From the NCBI GenBank assembly GCA_905235815.1, contig CAJOMT010000009.1, positions 1 to 22,517 on the forward strand: a DNA stretch of 22,517 nucleotides. The letters are read 5' to 3'. The position numbers and the translations under genes are program-made. The notes under the pieces are model-generated. The model was given only the letters and a program-made list of their open reading frames with translations, did not search any database and was not told the DNA's origin. Shown here piece by piece: positions 1-7,281 of the stretch; the first letter of the stretch is position 1, and each line of letters begins with the position of its first letter. Source of the DNA: an uncultured Clostridia bacterium. Lineage in GTDB: Bacteria > Bacillota > Clostridia > Christensenellales > Borkfalkiaceae.

Positions 1-608
1 CCGCTTTTATCATTGATGATTTTTATCATCGGCATAAATGAACTTCCGGACTTTGAATAGTAACTTTGTGCGAAATCTTTAATATTTGTAACGGATATTG
101 TTTCCATACTCTTGCTTTCTCTTGATATTATTTTTTCGAGTGCAAATGCGGACATATCGTCGAGCGGAGCTTTACTCTTTAAAATATCCGACGCTTTATC
201 TTCGCAAGTTGCTAAAATAGCAGAGTCGGGCACTTTATCTGACCTGATGAAATAAGAGAGGGTGTCCATTACGTCGCCGTTTAAAATATTTTTTCCGAAA
301 ACAATCAATTCGCAAAAAGAAAGCATAGGGTACCAGCCTGTAATTTCGCCTATCCTGTCGATTGCTTCGCCTACGGTTTTCCCCTTGCTTTCGACCGATT
401 TGTCTTGGTTTTTAACTGTTTTTTCAGCGGTTGACGACGGAACCGCTATTTGCGCGGTTACAGTATATTCGTTATCTTCAGAATCGATTCCGAGCGCAAC
501 TACTATGGCAGTTTTTTCAATATCAATCAAACTGAAATCGTTGGTAAAGTAGAACAGCATTAAAAACACTATTGCAAACATTGCTATTTTAGTTTTAAAT
601 ATATTCAT
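1..608 (-). CDS. Ger(x)C-family spore germination protein (GerAC/GerKC type), partial
   Basis: This is the third subunit of a GerA-type germinant receptor, which sits in the spore inner membrane and triggers germination with its A and B partners. The reading frame starts at ATG 608-606 and stays open for 202 codons to the window edge, so the C-terminal part is missing. The start overlaps the stop of the B-subunit gene as ATGA, and AGGAG lies 6 nt upstream. Residues 1-22 form a hydrophobic N-terminal segment. The following stretch IEKTAIVVALGID matches the family's first conserved strand (typically AIVtGlGID). Further GerC-like features follow, including GKTVGEAIDRIGEITGWYP and the FIRSDKVPDSA region. 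GerC proteins normally carry a lipobox cysteine just before this strand; here the region reads FYFTNDFSLID with no cysteine. The family assignment is secure; the exact locus name cannot be given. Confidence 0.85.
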   Translation of the reverse strand, partial: MNIFKTKIAMFAIVFLMLFYFTNDFSLIDIEKTAIVVALGIDSEDNEYTVTAQIAVPSSTAEKTVKNQDKSVESKGKTVGEAIDRIGEITGWYPMLSFCELIVFGKNILNGDVMDTLSYFIRSDKVPDSAILATCEDKASDILKSKAPLDDMSAFALEKIISRESKSMETISVTNIKDFAQSYYSKSGSSFMPMIKIINDKS

Positions 609-1687
609 TGCGTTCTCCTCTTTCTGCAAAATACAAACGCCGCAAACGGAATTATGAAAGACGTAAAACCTAACAAAAATACAGATAAATTCTGAAATAT
701 TCCGAATATATCAAAGAAATAATCTCTACTTAAAAAGACGCCCGTGAACATAATTGAGTTTGTTATAATAGTCGGAACGGCTTTATTTTTAAAATTGAAA
801 ACTTGTTCGAGACAGTATGTGGAAAATAGTAACGGCAAAGCGATTGCAAATACGTTTACGATCGATAAGAATATCGAAGCAATGTAATCAATTCTTCCGA
901 TATTCAATAATGCGACCGAAAACAAACCCATTTTTGCGGGAACGAAGTATTGTCTTTCAGTCAGCACTCCGAATTCGGCGTATATCGCAACAAGATACAG
1001 AATTATTACCGCCGCAGACGTAAAAAATGCGGACATTATCTTCGTTTTAGATAGTCTTTCACGTTTGTAATTTCCTATAAAAAATAGAAAATATATGCTG
1101 TCGAAATACCATAAACTGCTTTTAATGCTGCCGCCCAGTATATCTTTTATCGGAGTGCCTTTAAAAATTGGGAGAAGTTCGGAAAAATCAGTGTTCGGAA
1201 TTGTCAGTGCGATAAGCCCGAAAACCGCTATAATTATAAACCAAATCATTATGTCCGAGCATCTTGCCACGGCTTTAAGCCCTTTATATGAAAAGTATGC
1301 GCTGAACAAAAAGAACGGCAGGAAAGTAAGGATAGTAGGCAAGGTTTCGTATAGGCTTATTTCTATAAAGTTTCTCTGTTCCATAATGGGAACGTAGGAT
1401 TTGAACAATAATACGACTGCCAATATGAAATAGACCGTTTTTGCCACGAAGTTTCCAAAGGAATCTCTTATTATTTCAAAGAAAGTTTTATTCGGAAATC
1501 TTTCTCCGATAAGAAGGATTATATAAATAATAATTCCGTCGGCAAAAAAGTTGATAAGAGCCGAAATCCAAAGTGATTTGCCTGCGTATTCGGAGGTTAC
1601 GGCGGCTAAGAAAATCATTTTCGTAGAAGTGAAAAATGCAATTATTGTAAAGCAAATTTGCCTTACTGACATTTTGTATTCGCTCAT
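605..1687 (-). CDS. GerAB/GerKB-family spore germination permease
   Basis: This is the B subunit of the germinant receptor, an integral membrane protein of the amino acid/polyamine/organocation-type fold that binds or gates the germinant in the spore inner membrane. The 360-residue product is almost entirely hydrophobic with about ten membrane segments, the usual size and topology for the family. The N-terminal motif around VRQICFTIIAFFTSTKMIF and the Trp-Phe-Asp (WYFDSIYFLF) region fit GerB permeases. ATG 1687-1685 overlaps the A-subunit stop (ATGA), and AGAGGG lies 8 nt upstream, so translation is probably coupled to the A gene. Its own stop overlaps the C-subunit start the same way. The family is clear from hydrophobic pattern and context; germinant specificity cannot be read from sequence. 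Confidence 0.88.
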   Translation of the reverse strand: MSEYKMSVRQICFTIIAFFTSTKMIFLAAVTSEYAGKSLWISALINFFADGIIIYIILLIGERFPNKTFFEIIRDSFGNFVAKTVYFILAVVLLFKSYVPIMEQRNFIEISLYETLPTILTFLPFFLFSAYFSYKGLKAVARCSDIMIWFIIIAVFGLIALTIPNTDFSELLPIFKGTPIKDILGGSIKSSLWYFDSIYFLFFIGNYKRERLSKTKIMSAFFTSAAVIILYLVAIYAEFGVLTERQYFVPAKMGLFSVALLNIGRIDYIASIFLSIVNVFAIALPLLFSTYCLEQVFNFKNKAVPTIITNSIMFTGVFLSRDYFFDIFGIFQNLSVFLLGFTSFIIPFAAFVFCRKRRTQ

Positions 1688-3123
1688 TTATTTTTCCCTC
1701 TGCGGTAAACGTTGGGCGAACCTATTGATTCGGGCCTTTTTTTCATATCCAAGACGTTTTGCATCAAAAGGCCGTCTTGCAGATCGTTTTGTATAAGCGG
1801 AGAATAAGGCGCCATATACGGTACGCCGTAATTATCGAGAGTTGTTAAATAGCAAAGCATAAACGCCGAAATTAAAATAATCCCGTAAACTCCGACAGAA
1901 CCTGCAAGCAATAAGAATAAAAGCCTTAAAAGAGACGTTGTTTCAACTATTTCCGGAACTGTATATATACATATTCCGGATAGCGCCATTATCAAGACCG
2001 CAGGCGTCGAAACTATGCCGGCGTTTACGACCGTTTCGCCAAGTACCAGCGCTCCTACTACGCCGAGCGCCATACCGACGTATTTTGGCATTCTGACGCT
2101 CGTTTCATTTAAAATCTCGAAAATAAGCATTATAAAAAACATTTCCATACTCGGAGAGAGTGGTATTCCCTTTATACTGCTTATTATCGTCAATAGAAAG
2201 TTGAGGGGTAAAAGGTGAAGGTGGAACAGTTGGGCGGCAACGTAGATAGAGGGCAGTAAAATGGCTATCAAAAGCGCTACAATTCTTACGAGCCTTGCGC
2301 CATTCGCCCTGTATCTCGATATATAATAGTCTTCCGACGACTGAAAATCTTCGATTAATAGGTATGGAAGCGTCAAAGCGAAAGGCGAGCCGTCCACAAG
2401 TATACCTACACGTCCTTCCAAAAGCCTTTCGATAAATACGTCCGGACGTTCGGTAGAGCCGACCTGCTTAAATAGCGAATACTTTTTCTCGTTTAAAAAT
2501 TTGCTTATATACGAACTGTCCGGAATGCCGTCTATCGATATATTTGCAAGTTTTTTTCTTACTTTTTCAACCAATTCTTTATTGACCAAGTCTGAGATAT
2601 ATATCAGTGAAACGGAAGTTTTCGTATATTTTCCTATTTGGCTGTTTTCGATTTTGAGTTGTTCGCTTTTAACGTATCGCCTAATAAGGCTTAAATTTAT
2701 TTTTATAGTTTCTACGAATCCGTTTCTCGGGCCTCTTATGGAAAATCCGGTAGGCGCTTCCGCTATTGCTCTCGACTCGAATTTTTTCAGGTCTACAGAT
2801 AGCGCTCGTTTTTTGCCGTCTATGAATATAACCGTATTGCCGTATAAAATTTCTTCTGCGGCGTCCGACGTGTTATCCGAAACTTTTACGTTTGCCGAAG
2901 TTATGCTTTTAGCGGCTTTTCCGACGGTTATGGGTTCGGCGAGTTTTTTGAGCGGCGCCAAGACTTCCAAGCCGAGCATACTCTTGTCGGTGATTGAATC
3001 GACGTAAACCGCAGTTGCGTTCAAGTCTCCGATTTTAAAGTCGAAAAAGATAATATCGTCGCTGTCGCCGAGAAGTATTTTTAAGACTTTTATATTCTGT
3101 AACAGATTTTCACTCAATTTCAT
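1684..3123 (-). CDS. GerA/GerKA-family spore germination protein
   Basis: This is the A subunit of the germinant receptor, with a large soluble N-terminal domain and a membrane domain that is thought to form the oligomeric channel. The chosen start (ATG 3123) gives 479 residues, normal for the family. The N-terminus MKLSENLLQNIKVLKILLG and the RGPRNGFVETIKINLSLIRR block (around residues 130-150) are hallmark GerA sequences. So are the PSMEMFFIMLIFEILNE segment and the C-terminal GVPYMAPYSPL. Several membrane segments fill the second half, roughly residues 270-440. The frame is open back to a TTG at 3189, but those 22 codons lie within a rho-independent terminator hairpin, so that start is unlikely. 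No Shine-Dalgarno sequence is visible before ATG 3123. The gene leads the A-B-C operon. Expression in the forespore under sigma-G is expected for the family, but I could not find a convincing sigma-G promoter. Confidence 0.92.
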   Translation of the reverse strand: MKLSENLLQNIKVLKILLGDSDDIIFFDFKIGDLNATAVYVDSITDKSMLGLEVLAPLKKLAEPITVGKAAKSITSANVKVSDNTSDAAEEILYGNTVIFIDGKKRALSVDLKKFESRAIAEAPTGFSIRGPRNGFVETIKINLSLIRRYVKSEQLKIENSQIGKYTKTSVSLIYISDLVNKELVEKVRKKLANISIDGIPDSSYISKFLNEKKYSLFKQVGSTERPDVFIERLLEGRVGILVDGSPFALTLPYLLIEDFQSSEDYYISRYRANGARLVRIVALLIAILLPSIYVAAQLFHLHLLPLNFLLTIISSIKGIPLSPSMEMFFIMLIFEILNETSVRMPKYVGMALGVVGALVLGETVVNAGIVSTPAVLIMALSGICIYTVPEIVETTSLLRLLFLLLAGSVGVYGIILISAFMLCYLTTLDNYGVPYMAPYSPLIQNDLQDGLLMQNVLDMKKRPESIGSPNVYRRGKNK

Positions 3124-3158
3124 AAAAAAAGTATTTTGAATTTTAATTTTTTTATACG

Positions 3159-3186
3159 AAAAACCGCAATTCTTTGCGAATTGCGG
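3159..3186 (-). terminator. rho-independent terminator after the DUF1846 gene
   Basis: Read on the minus strand, CCGCAATTC pairs perfectly with GAATTGCGG across a GCAAA loop, and the hairpin is followed by TTTTT. It begins about 20 nt after the DUF1846 stop codon. It ends only 35 nt before the GerA-type start codon, so it separates the two transcription units. Confidence 0.85.
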
Positions 3187-3206
3187 CAACGTTTTAAGGT
3201 TATGTA

Positions 3207-4691
3207 TCAGTGGGCTTGATTTTTGTCTTTAAAAATCGGATTGGAAGTCAAATTTACTCCGAGTTTACGGTAAAATTTTTCGTCGTTATGAGCAAGTAAA
3301 ACAGTAGTGTGGACTTCGCAACCCCTTAATTTCGGAAGTTGTTCGATTGCCTTTTTGGCGTTTGCGTCTTTTTCTGCGGAAGATGAAAGGGCAATCAACA
3401 TTTCGTCTATATGAAGTCTCGGGTTTTTACTTCCCAAGTATTTGACTTTCAAGTCCTGAATGGGGACTATTGAACTCTTTGATATTAAATCGACATCGTC
3501 ATCTATGCCTGCAAGGAATTTCAAGGCGTTGAGTATCATACTCGACGAGCAACCGAATAAGTCGTTGGTTTTACCGGTGATTATCGTTCCGTCATCGAGT
3601 TCTATTGCGGCGACGGGGCAGTGGCGCTCCTCTTCGATTGCGTTTGCGACCGCTACAACTTTTCTCTCGTTTACGTCTATATTGTTTCCCTTCATAATAA
3701 GCGCAATCTTGTCAGACTCGTTGGAGGATTTGCCTTGTCTGCGCTCTCTTGCCAAAGCGTTGTAATATCTGCGTATGATTTCTTGCCTGCCGGCATAAAC
3801 GCAGGCTTCGTCGTCCGAGATGGCGTATCCTGCCATATTTACGCCCATATCCGTTGGGGACTTATAAGGGGACTTGCCCATAATTTGTTCAAAAATAGCG
3901 TTTAAAACGGGGAAAATTTCAACGTCGCGGTTATAGTTTACCGCTTGCTTTCCGTATGCCGATAAATGCCACGGGTCTATCATATTTACGTCCGCTAAAT
4001 CTGCCGTCGCCGCCTCGTATGCGAGGTTGACCATATGATTTAATGGAAGATTCCATATCGGGAAAGTTTCGTATTTTGCGTAGCCGACTTTATGTCCTCT
4101 TTTATGCTCGTGATAGAGTTGAGAAAGGCAAGTCGCCATTTTTCCGGAACCCGGGCCCGGGGCAGTGATTATAACCAGATCTCTTGAAGTTTCTATATAA
4201 TCGTTTTTTCCGTAGCCGTCATCGCTTACAATGAGGGGTACGTTGTGCGGATAGCCGTTTATGTGGTAATGATGATAAACCTTGATATTTTCTTTGTCGA
4301 GTTTACAAGCAAAAGCCTTGGCCGCTTCATTGTCCTGACTGTACTGTGAAAGCACTATACTTCCGACGTACAAGCCGTAACTTTTAAATACGTCTATAAG
4401 TCGGAGCACGTCTTGGTCGTAAGTTATGCCGAGGTCCGCGCGCACCTTGTTTTTGGCGATATCGTTACTGTTTATAACGATAACTATCTCGGCTCTGTCT
4501 TTGAGTTTGCTGAGCATTTTTATTTTATTATCCGGCTCAAAACCCGGTAAAACTCTGGACGCATGGAAATCGTCGAACAACTTACCGCCGAATTCGATAT
4601 ATAATTTACCGCCGAATTCGTCTATTCTCTCCAATATTTTTTCAGACTGCAAAGTCAGATATTTTTCGCTGTCAAAACCTATTTTCTTCAA
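3207..4691 (-). CDS. DUF1846 / UPF0371 family protein
   Basis: This is a conserved cytosolic protein of the DUF1846 (UPF0371) family, whose biochemical role is not established as far as I know. The 494-residue length is typical and the protein matches the family end to end: DFHASRVLPGFEPDNKIK near residues 41-58, ITAPGPGSGKMATCLSQLYH at 175-194, YAKYETFPIWNLPLNH at 204-219 and YEAATADLADVNMIDP at 225-240. The PGPGSGK segment (178-184) resembles a P-loop and suggests nucleotide or phosphate binding, which is inference. The start is TTG 4691, preceded by GAGG 8 nt upstream; the ATG 5 nt upstream is in another frame and meets a stop after two codons. The gene has its own sigma-A promoter and terminator and forms a single-gene unit. 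A 20-bp direct repeat duplicates its ribosome binding site region. Confidence 0.9.
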   Translation of the reverse strand: MKKIGFDSEKYLTLQSEKILERIDEFGGKLYIEFGGKLFDDFHASRVLPGFEPDNKIKMLSKLKDRAEIVIVINSNDIAKNKVRADLGITYDQDVLRLIDVFKSYGLYVGSIVLSQYSQDNEAAKAFACKLDKENIKVYHHYHINGYPHNVPLIVSDDGYGKNDYIETSRDLVIITAPGPGSGKMATCLSQLYHEHKRGHKVGYAKYETFPIWNLPLNHMVNLAYEAATADLADVNMIDPWHLSAYGKQAVNYNRDVEIFPVLNAIFEQIMGKSPYKSPTDMGVNMAGYAISDDEACVYAGRQEIIRRYYNALARERRQGKSSNESDKIALIMKGNNIDVNERKVVAVANAIEEERHCPVAAIELDDGTIITGKTNDLFGCSSSMILNALKFLAGIDDDVDLISKSSIVPIQDLKVKYLGSKNPRLHIDEMLIALSSSAEKDANAKKAIEQLPKLRGCEVHTTVLLAHNDEKFYRKLGVNLTSNPIFKDKNQAH

Positions 4692-4694
4692 AAC

Positions 4695-4738
4695 ATTGTC
4701 CTCTTTTGTGAATTACTAATTGTCCTCTTTTGTGAATT
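4695..4738 (-). repeat. tandem direct repeat duplicating the DUF1846 ribosome binding site
   Basis: The 20-bp unit AATTCACAAAAGAGGACAAT (minus strand) occurs at 4738-4719 and again at 4714-4695, exactly and with a 24-nt period. Each copy carries an AGAGGA ribosome binding site core. Only the copy nearer the gene is correctly spaced from the TTG start. The whole repeat lies inside the predicted 5' untranslated region. Confidence 0.9.
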
Positions 4739-4755
4739 TAAATTCTTACCATACG

Positions 4756-4784
4756 ATTATAACAAATATAAAAAATTTTTGCAA
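4756..4784 (-). promoter_or_regulatory. sigma-A promoter of the DUF1846 gene
   Basis: On the minus strand, TTGCAA (4784-4779) and a perfect TATAAT (4761-4756) are separated by 17 nt. The predicted transcription start is near 4749. This gives a leader of about 57 nt that contains the duplicated ribosome binding site. The promoter is back to back with the hydrolase promoter, with 26 nt between the two -35 boxes. Confidence 0.8.
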
Positions 4785-4810
4785 TTGATTAATTGGATTA
4801 AAGTAGAAGA

Positions 4811-4839
4811 TTGACAATAATTTTTAAGTAAGATATAAT
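4811..4839 (+). promoter_or_regulatory. sigma-A promoter upstream of the alpha/beta hydrolase gene
   Basis: A perfect TTGACA (4811-4816) and perfect TATAAT (4834-4839) are separated by 17 nt, a full consensus promoter. Transcription should start near 4846, leaving about 160 nt of leader before the start codon at 5005. Confidence 0.85.
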
Positions 4840-4841
4840 AT

Positions 4842-5004
4842 GTGTATACGCAGACGAAATGACGGTGAGGACGATTTTGCGGTTCATACACGAAGTACCC
4901 GTTAGAATTGACTTAGAATGAAATACATTCAAAAGCTTGCTTAAACAATAATAATCTTTAAACGAAATTTACAAATATAAAAAATAATAGGTAGGTAAAA
5001 CAAT
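4842..5004 (+). other. long 5' leader of the hydrolase gene, possibly structured
   Basis: This stretch lies between the consensus promoter and the hydrolase start. GTGTAT (4842-4847) can pair with ATACAC (4886-4891), and CGCA (4849-4852) with TGCG (4878-4881). A second small hairpin has stem GAATG/CATTC at 4916-4920 and 4926-4930. A 20-codon open frame (ATG 4859 to TGA 4921) is present but has no ribosome binding site. I do not recognise a known riboswitch class. The leader may be a regulatory RNA or simply an untranslated region. Confidence 0.35.
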
Positions 5005-5853
5005 ATGAAAATTTTTAATGTTGATTTATACGAATTTTTCAAACTTAAAAAACCATTAAATGCCGTGGGTGAACTAATATGTTATATCCCCGATAAGAGC
5101 GTTGAAATAAACGTAAACAGAAAGGCGCCGGCAATGCTTGTATTACCGGGCGGTGGCTATTCTATGACCAGTTTCAGGGAAGACGAGCCGATTGCGCTTA
5201 AATATTTATCTTACGGCTTTGCGGCGTTTGTTTTGAGATATTCGGTTGTGCCGCTTAAACACCCGACTCAGCTTACGGAGGCGGTTATGGCGATGAATTA
5301 CATAAGGCTTCACGCAGCCGAACTCGGTGTGGACGAAAAAATGGTTTCCGCCGTTGGATTTTCTGCCGGCGGTCATCTTTGTGCAATGCTCGGCAGTTAC
5401 TACGACGCACCCGAGGTCGCCGAGGTTTTTAAATCCGAAGTTTCGGCAAGACCTGACGCCGTAATTTTGTCTTATTCGGTTATAACTTCAAGCGGAAAAA
5501 CACATTACGGTTCATTTATAAATTTGTGCGGTGAAGACAACGAACCTCTTACACGAAAGATTTCGATAGAAAACCTCGTGAATTCAAATTCGGCGCCTGC
5601 ATTTATCTGGGCAACGTATAACGACGGTATAGTACCGATCAGAAATTCTTTGATTGCGGCGCTTGCCTACGATGAAGCGGGAGTTCCTTTTTCGATACAC
5701 GTGTTCGGCAAAGGTCAGCATGGACTGTCTGCGGCAGATAAAACGGTGTACGGCGCTTCGTATGTCGATATCGATAAGTCAGAGAGTGTAACTGAATGGG
5801 TGAGATTAAGCGTGGAGTGGCTTAAAGAACTCGGGATAGAAATAAAAGACTAA
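5005..5853 (+). CDS. alpha/beta hydrolase (esterase/acetyl-xylan-esterase-like)
   Basis: This is a 282-residue alpha/beta-hydrolase-fold enzyme of the esterase/lipase group that includes acetyl xylan esterase and BD-FAE-like proteins. The oxyanion-hole motif is LPGGGY (residues 47-52) instead of the more common HGGGY. The nucleophile elbow is GFSAG (118-122) with Ser120. The charge-relay Asp is probably Asp207 in YNDGIVP, and the His is His239 in GKGQHGLS. There is no signal peptide, so the enzyme is cytosolic and more likely acts on imported deacylation substrates than on polymer; this is inference. ATG 5005 is preceded by a weak AGGTAGG. The gene stands alone behind a consensus sigma-A promoter and is followed by two hairpins. 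Confidence 0.85.
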   Translation: MKIFNVDLYEFFKLKKPLNAVGELICYIPDKSVEINVNRKAPAMLVLPGGGYSMTSFREDEPIALKYLSYGFAAFVLRYSVVPLKHPTQLTEAVMAMNYIRLHAAELGVDEKMVSAVGFSAGGHLCAMLGSYYDAPEVAEVFKSEVSARPDAVILSYSVITSSGKTHYGSFINLCGEDNEPLTRKISIENLVNSNSAPAFIWATYNDGIVPIRNSLIAALAYDEAGVPFSIHVFGKGQHGLSAADKTVYGASYVDIDKSESVTEWVRLSVEWLKELGIEIKD

Positions 5854-5859
5854 CAATAA

Positions 5860-5887
5860 AAACCGCTTTGCAATTGCAGAGCGGTTT
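5860..5887 (-). terminator. hairpin acting as second terminator for rpsT
   Basis: AAACCGCT (5860-5867) pairs with AGCGGTTT (5880-5887), and the stem extends inward to an AATT loop. Only on the minus strand is it followed by a T-rich tail (TTTTATTGTTA). It therefore most likely serves as a back-up terminator for rpsT, while also lying just past the hydrolase stop. Confidence 0.6.
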
Positions 5888-5906
5888 AAAAATTGTACAA
5901 AAAATT

Positions 5907-5936
5907 CCGCACTTTAAAGTGCGGTTTTTTATTTTG
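5907..5936 (+). terminator. bidirectional terminator between the hydrolase gene and rpsT
   Basis: CCGCACTTTAAAGTGCGG (5907-5924) is a perfect 18-bp palindrome followed on the plus strand by TTTTTTATTTTG. On the minus strand it is followed by AATTTTTTG. It can terminate both convergent transcripts. Confidence 0.85.
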
Positions 5937-5942
5937 TTATAA

Positions 5943-6212
5943 TTAGTCCTTCTTTAAGGCGTTGATTCTCTTAGCGAGTCCGGATTTCTTATTGGCAGCG
6001 GTATTTTTGTGATATATACCTTTCGATACTGCTGAATCAATAATAGATTCGGTTTGCTTGTAGAGTTCGACAGCCTCTTCGTAATTGCCCGCATCGATAA
6101 CTTCGTTTAACTTCTTGATAGCGGTCTTTACTTCGGACTTGTTGCTCTTATTTTGAGAATTTTTCTTGGTGTTTACCAAAACGCGTTTTTTTGCTGATTT
6201 AATATTAGGCAC
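5943..6212 (-). CDS. rpsT: 30S ribosomal protein S20
   Basis: Small-subunit ribosomal protein S20, which binds 16S rRNA in the body of the 30S particle. The product is 89 residues, very basic and helical, starting (V/M)PNIKSAKKRVLVN, the canonical S20 N-terminus. The KGIYHKNTAANKKSGLAKRIN segment near the C-terminus is the family signature. The start is GTG 6212-6210, with AGGAG 8 nt upstream. A longer frame reaches 6275, but that extension crosses the promoter elements, so the short form is right. The gene is divergent from gpr, an arrangement also known in Bacillus, and ends at two hairpins. Confidence 0.96.
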   Translation of the reverse strand: MPNIKSAKKRVLVNTKKNSQNKSNKSEVKTAIKKLNEVIDAGNYEEAVELYKQTESIIDSAVSKGIYHKNTAANKKSGLAKRINALKKD

Positions 6213-6246
6213 TGTAATTTCTCCTTTTCTTGTATATCCATTGTTT

Positions 6247-6275
6247 ATTTTACCATAAAAAAAAAGACTTTGCAA
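6247..6275 (-). promoter_or_regulatory. sigma-A promoter of rpsT
   Basis: On the minus strand, TTGCAA (6275-6270) and TAAAAT (6252-6247) are separated by 17 nt. The start of transcription is near 6240, giving a leader of about 28 nt that holds the AAGGAG ribosome binding site. On the opposite strand, GAATA (6276-6280) followed 17 nt later by AATAATTA (6298-6305) is a weak candidate for the sigma-G promoter expected for gpr. Confidence 0.75.
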
Positions 6276-6340
6276 GAATATTTCGCTATTTTCAGTAAAT
6301 AATTATAAATATTTTTTAAAAATTTTTCGGGAGGAAGGTT

Positions 6341-7183
6341 TTGGGCGTAAAATGTGATTTGGCTGTGGATATGGCGGAAAGCAATTCTGAGGGAAAAGGC
6401 TTTATATGCGACGTCGTTTACGGTAAATACTGCGTCAAGCGTGAAGATATTACCGTAACGGCTGAGGAGGACGAGAGGCGTAGCGGTATAAAAAGGGGTA
6501 GATATATCACTCTTACGAGAAGAAACTCGGAAAAGCTCAGTGAAAGTGAAAAGGTTTATTTTATAAGCGCACTTGCAAAAGCCGTATGCGATATGATAGA
6601 CTTTACGGTTAAAATTCAAAACCCGTCGGTATTGGTAATAGGTCTCGGAAACGGTTTGATGACGGCGGACGCTTTGGGTAAAAAGGTAACGGATAAGATA
6701 ATCGCCACAAGGCAATTAGAGGGAAAAGAGCAGGTCAAAACGGTTTCCGCATTTGCGGCCGGCGTATCCGGCTTAACAGGAATAGACAGTTTCGAAGTCG
6801 TTAAGGGGCTTAAAGAGCAGGTGAATCCGGACCTCATAATTTGCGTGGACGCATTGTGCGCATTCAGAACCGATAGGATAGGCAGAGCATATCAGATAAG
6901 TAATACCGGTATAAGAGCGGGAGGCGGAGCGGGCAAACCGTCAAAGTATAAAATCGACGAGGATAGTATGGGTGTTCCCGTGATATCGATAGGCGTCCCG
7001 TTCGTGGTTTCCGCAAGGAAGATGCTGCTTGACGCCGCCGGTGGCAATACGGATTTTGATCCTATATCTCCCGAAGAAGATATGTTTGTAACGCCGAGAG
7101 ACGTAGACGCAATACTCGCCGAAAGTTCAGAAGTCATTGCTTCCGCACTGAATTCGGCGTTAAACCCGAATTTTAATATATAG
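6341..7183 (+). CDS. gpr: GPR endopeptidase (spore germination protease)
   Basis: GPR degrades the small acid-soluble proteins that coat spore DNA once germination begins, and belongs to an aspartate-dependent family. The 280-residue product carries VIGLGNGLMTADALGKKV (99-116), PDLIICVDALCAF (163-175) and the QISNTGIRAGGGAGK loop (185-199), then MGVPVISIGVP (210-220). Asp110 and Asp170 correspond to the two aspartates considered essential in the Bacillus enzyme. The start is TTG 6341 with GGAGG 6 nt upstream; an in-frame stop at 6317 and no other start codon exclude a longer form. The mature-type N-terminus (KCDLAVDM, matching RTDLAVE) begins almost at once, so the autoprocessed propeptide found in Bacillus is absent. 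Forespore (sigma-G) expression is expected from the family. Confidence 0.95.
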   Translation: MGVKCDLAVDMAESNSEGKGFICDVVYGKYCVKREDITVTAEEDERRSGIKRGRYITLTRRNSEKLSESEKVYFISALAKAVCDMIDFTVKIQNPSVLVIGLGNGLMTADALGKKVTDKIIATRQLEGKEQVKTVSAFAAGVSGLTGIDSFEVVKGLKEQVNPDLIICVDALCAFRTDRIGRAYQISNTGIRAGGGAGKPSKYKIDEDSMGVPVISIGVPFVVSARKMLLDAAGGNTDFDPISPEEDMFVTPRDVDAILAESSEVIASALNSALNPNFNI

Positions 7184-7281
7184 CGAGTATATTTGTCTTT
7201 TTGCGAATTTAAAGGTATTCGGATAATTATTCGGTAGGCATAATAAATGCACTTTGGCGCATATAATGAATTGACGATATT

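Noticed and set aside
2501..3007. A 168-codon plus-strand frame opposite the germination A gene
   Set aside because: It has no ribosome binding site and no family resemblance, and it lies wholly within the conserved germination gene.
4582..4620. 15-bp direct repeat with 24-nt period inside the DUF1846 gene
   Set aside because: It encodes the EFGGKL...EFGGKL stretch. As I recall, the family has a similar pseudo-repeat here (GKLYLEFGGK), so this reflects protein conservation and matching codons, not a recent duplication.
4859..4921. 20-codon open frame in the hydrolase leader
   Set aside because: It has no ribosome binding site and no similarity I recognise. It is kept only as a note within the leader, not called as a gene.
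6213..6275. N-terminal extension of rpsT (21 residues)
   Set aside because: The extension covers the -35 and -10 boxes of the rpsT promoter, so it is not transcribed; GTG 6212 has a correct ribosome binding site and gives the canonical S20 start.
6245..6715. A 156-codon minus-strand frame opposite the start of gpr
   Set aside because: It overlaps gpr antisense and crosses the rpsT promoter; it shows no recognisable protein features.
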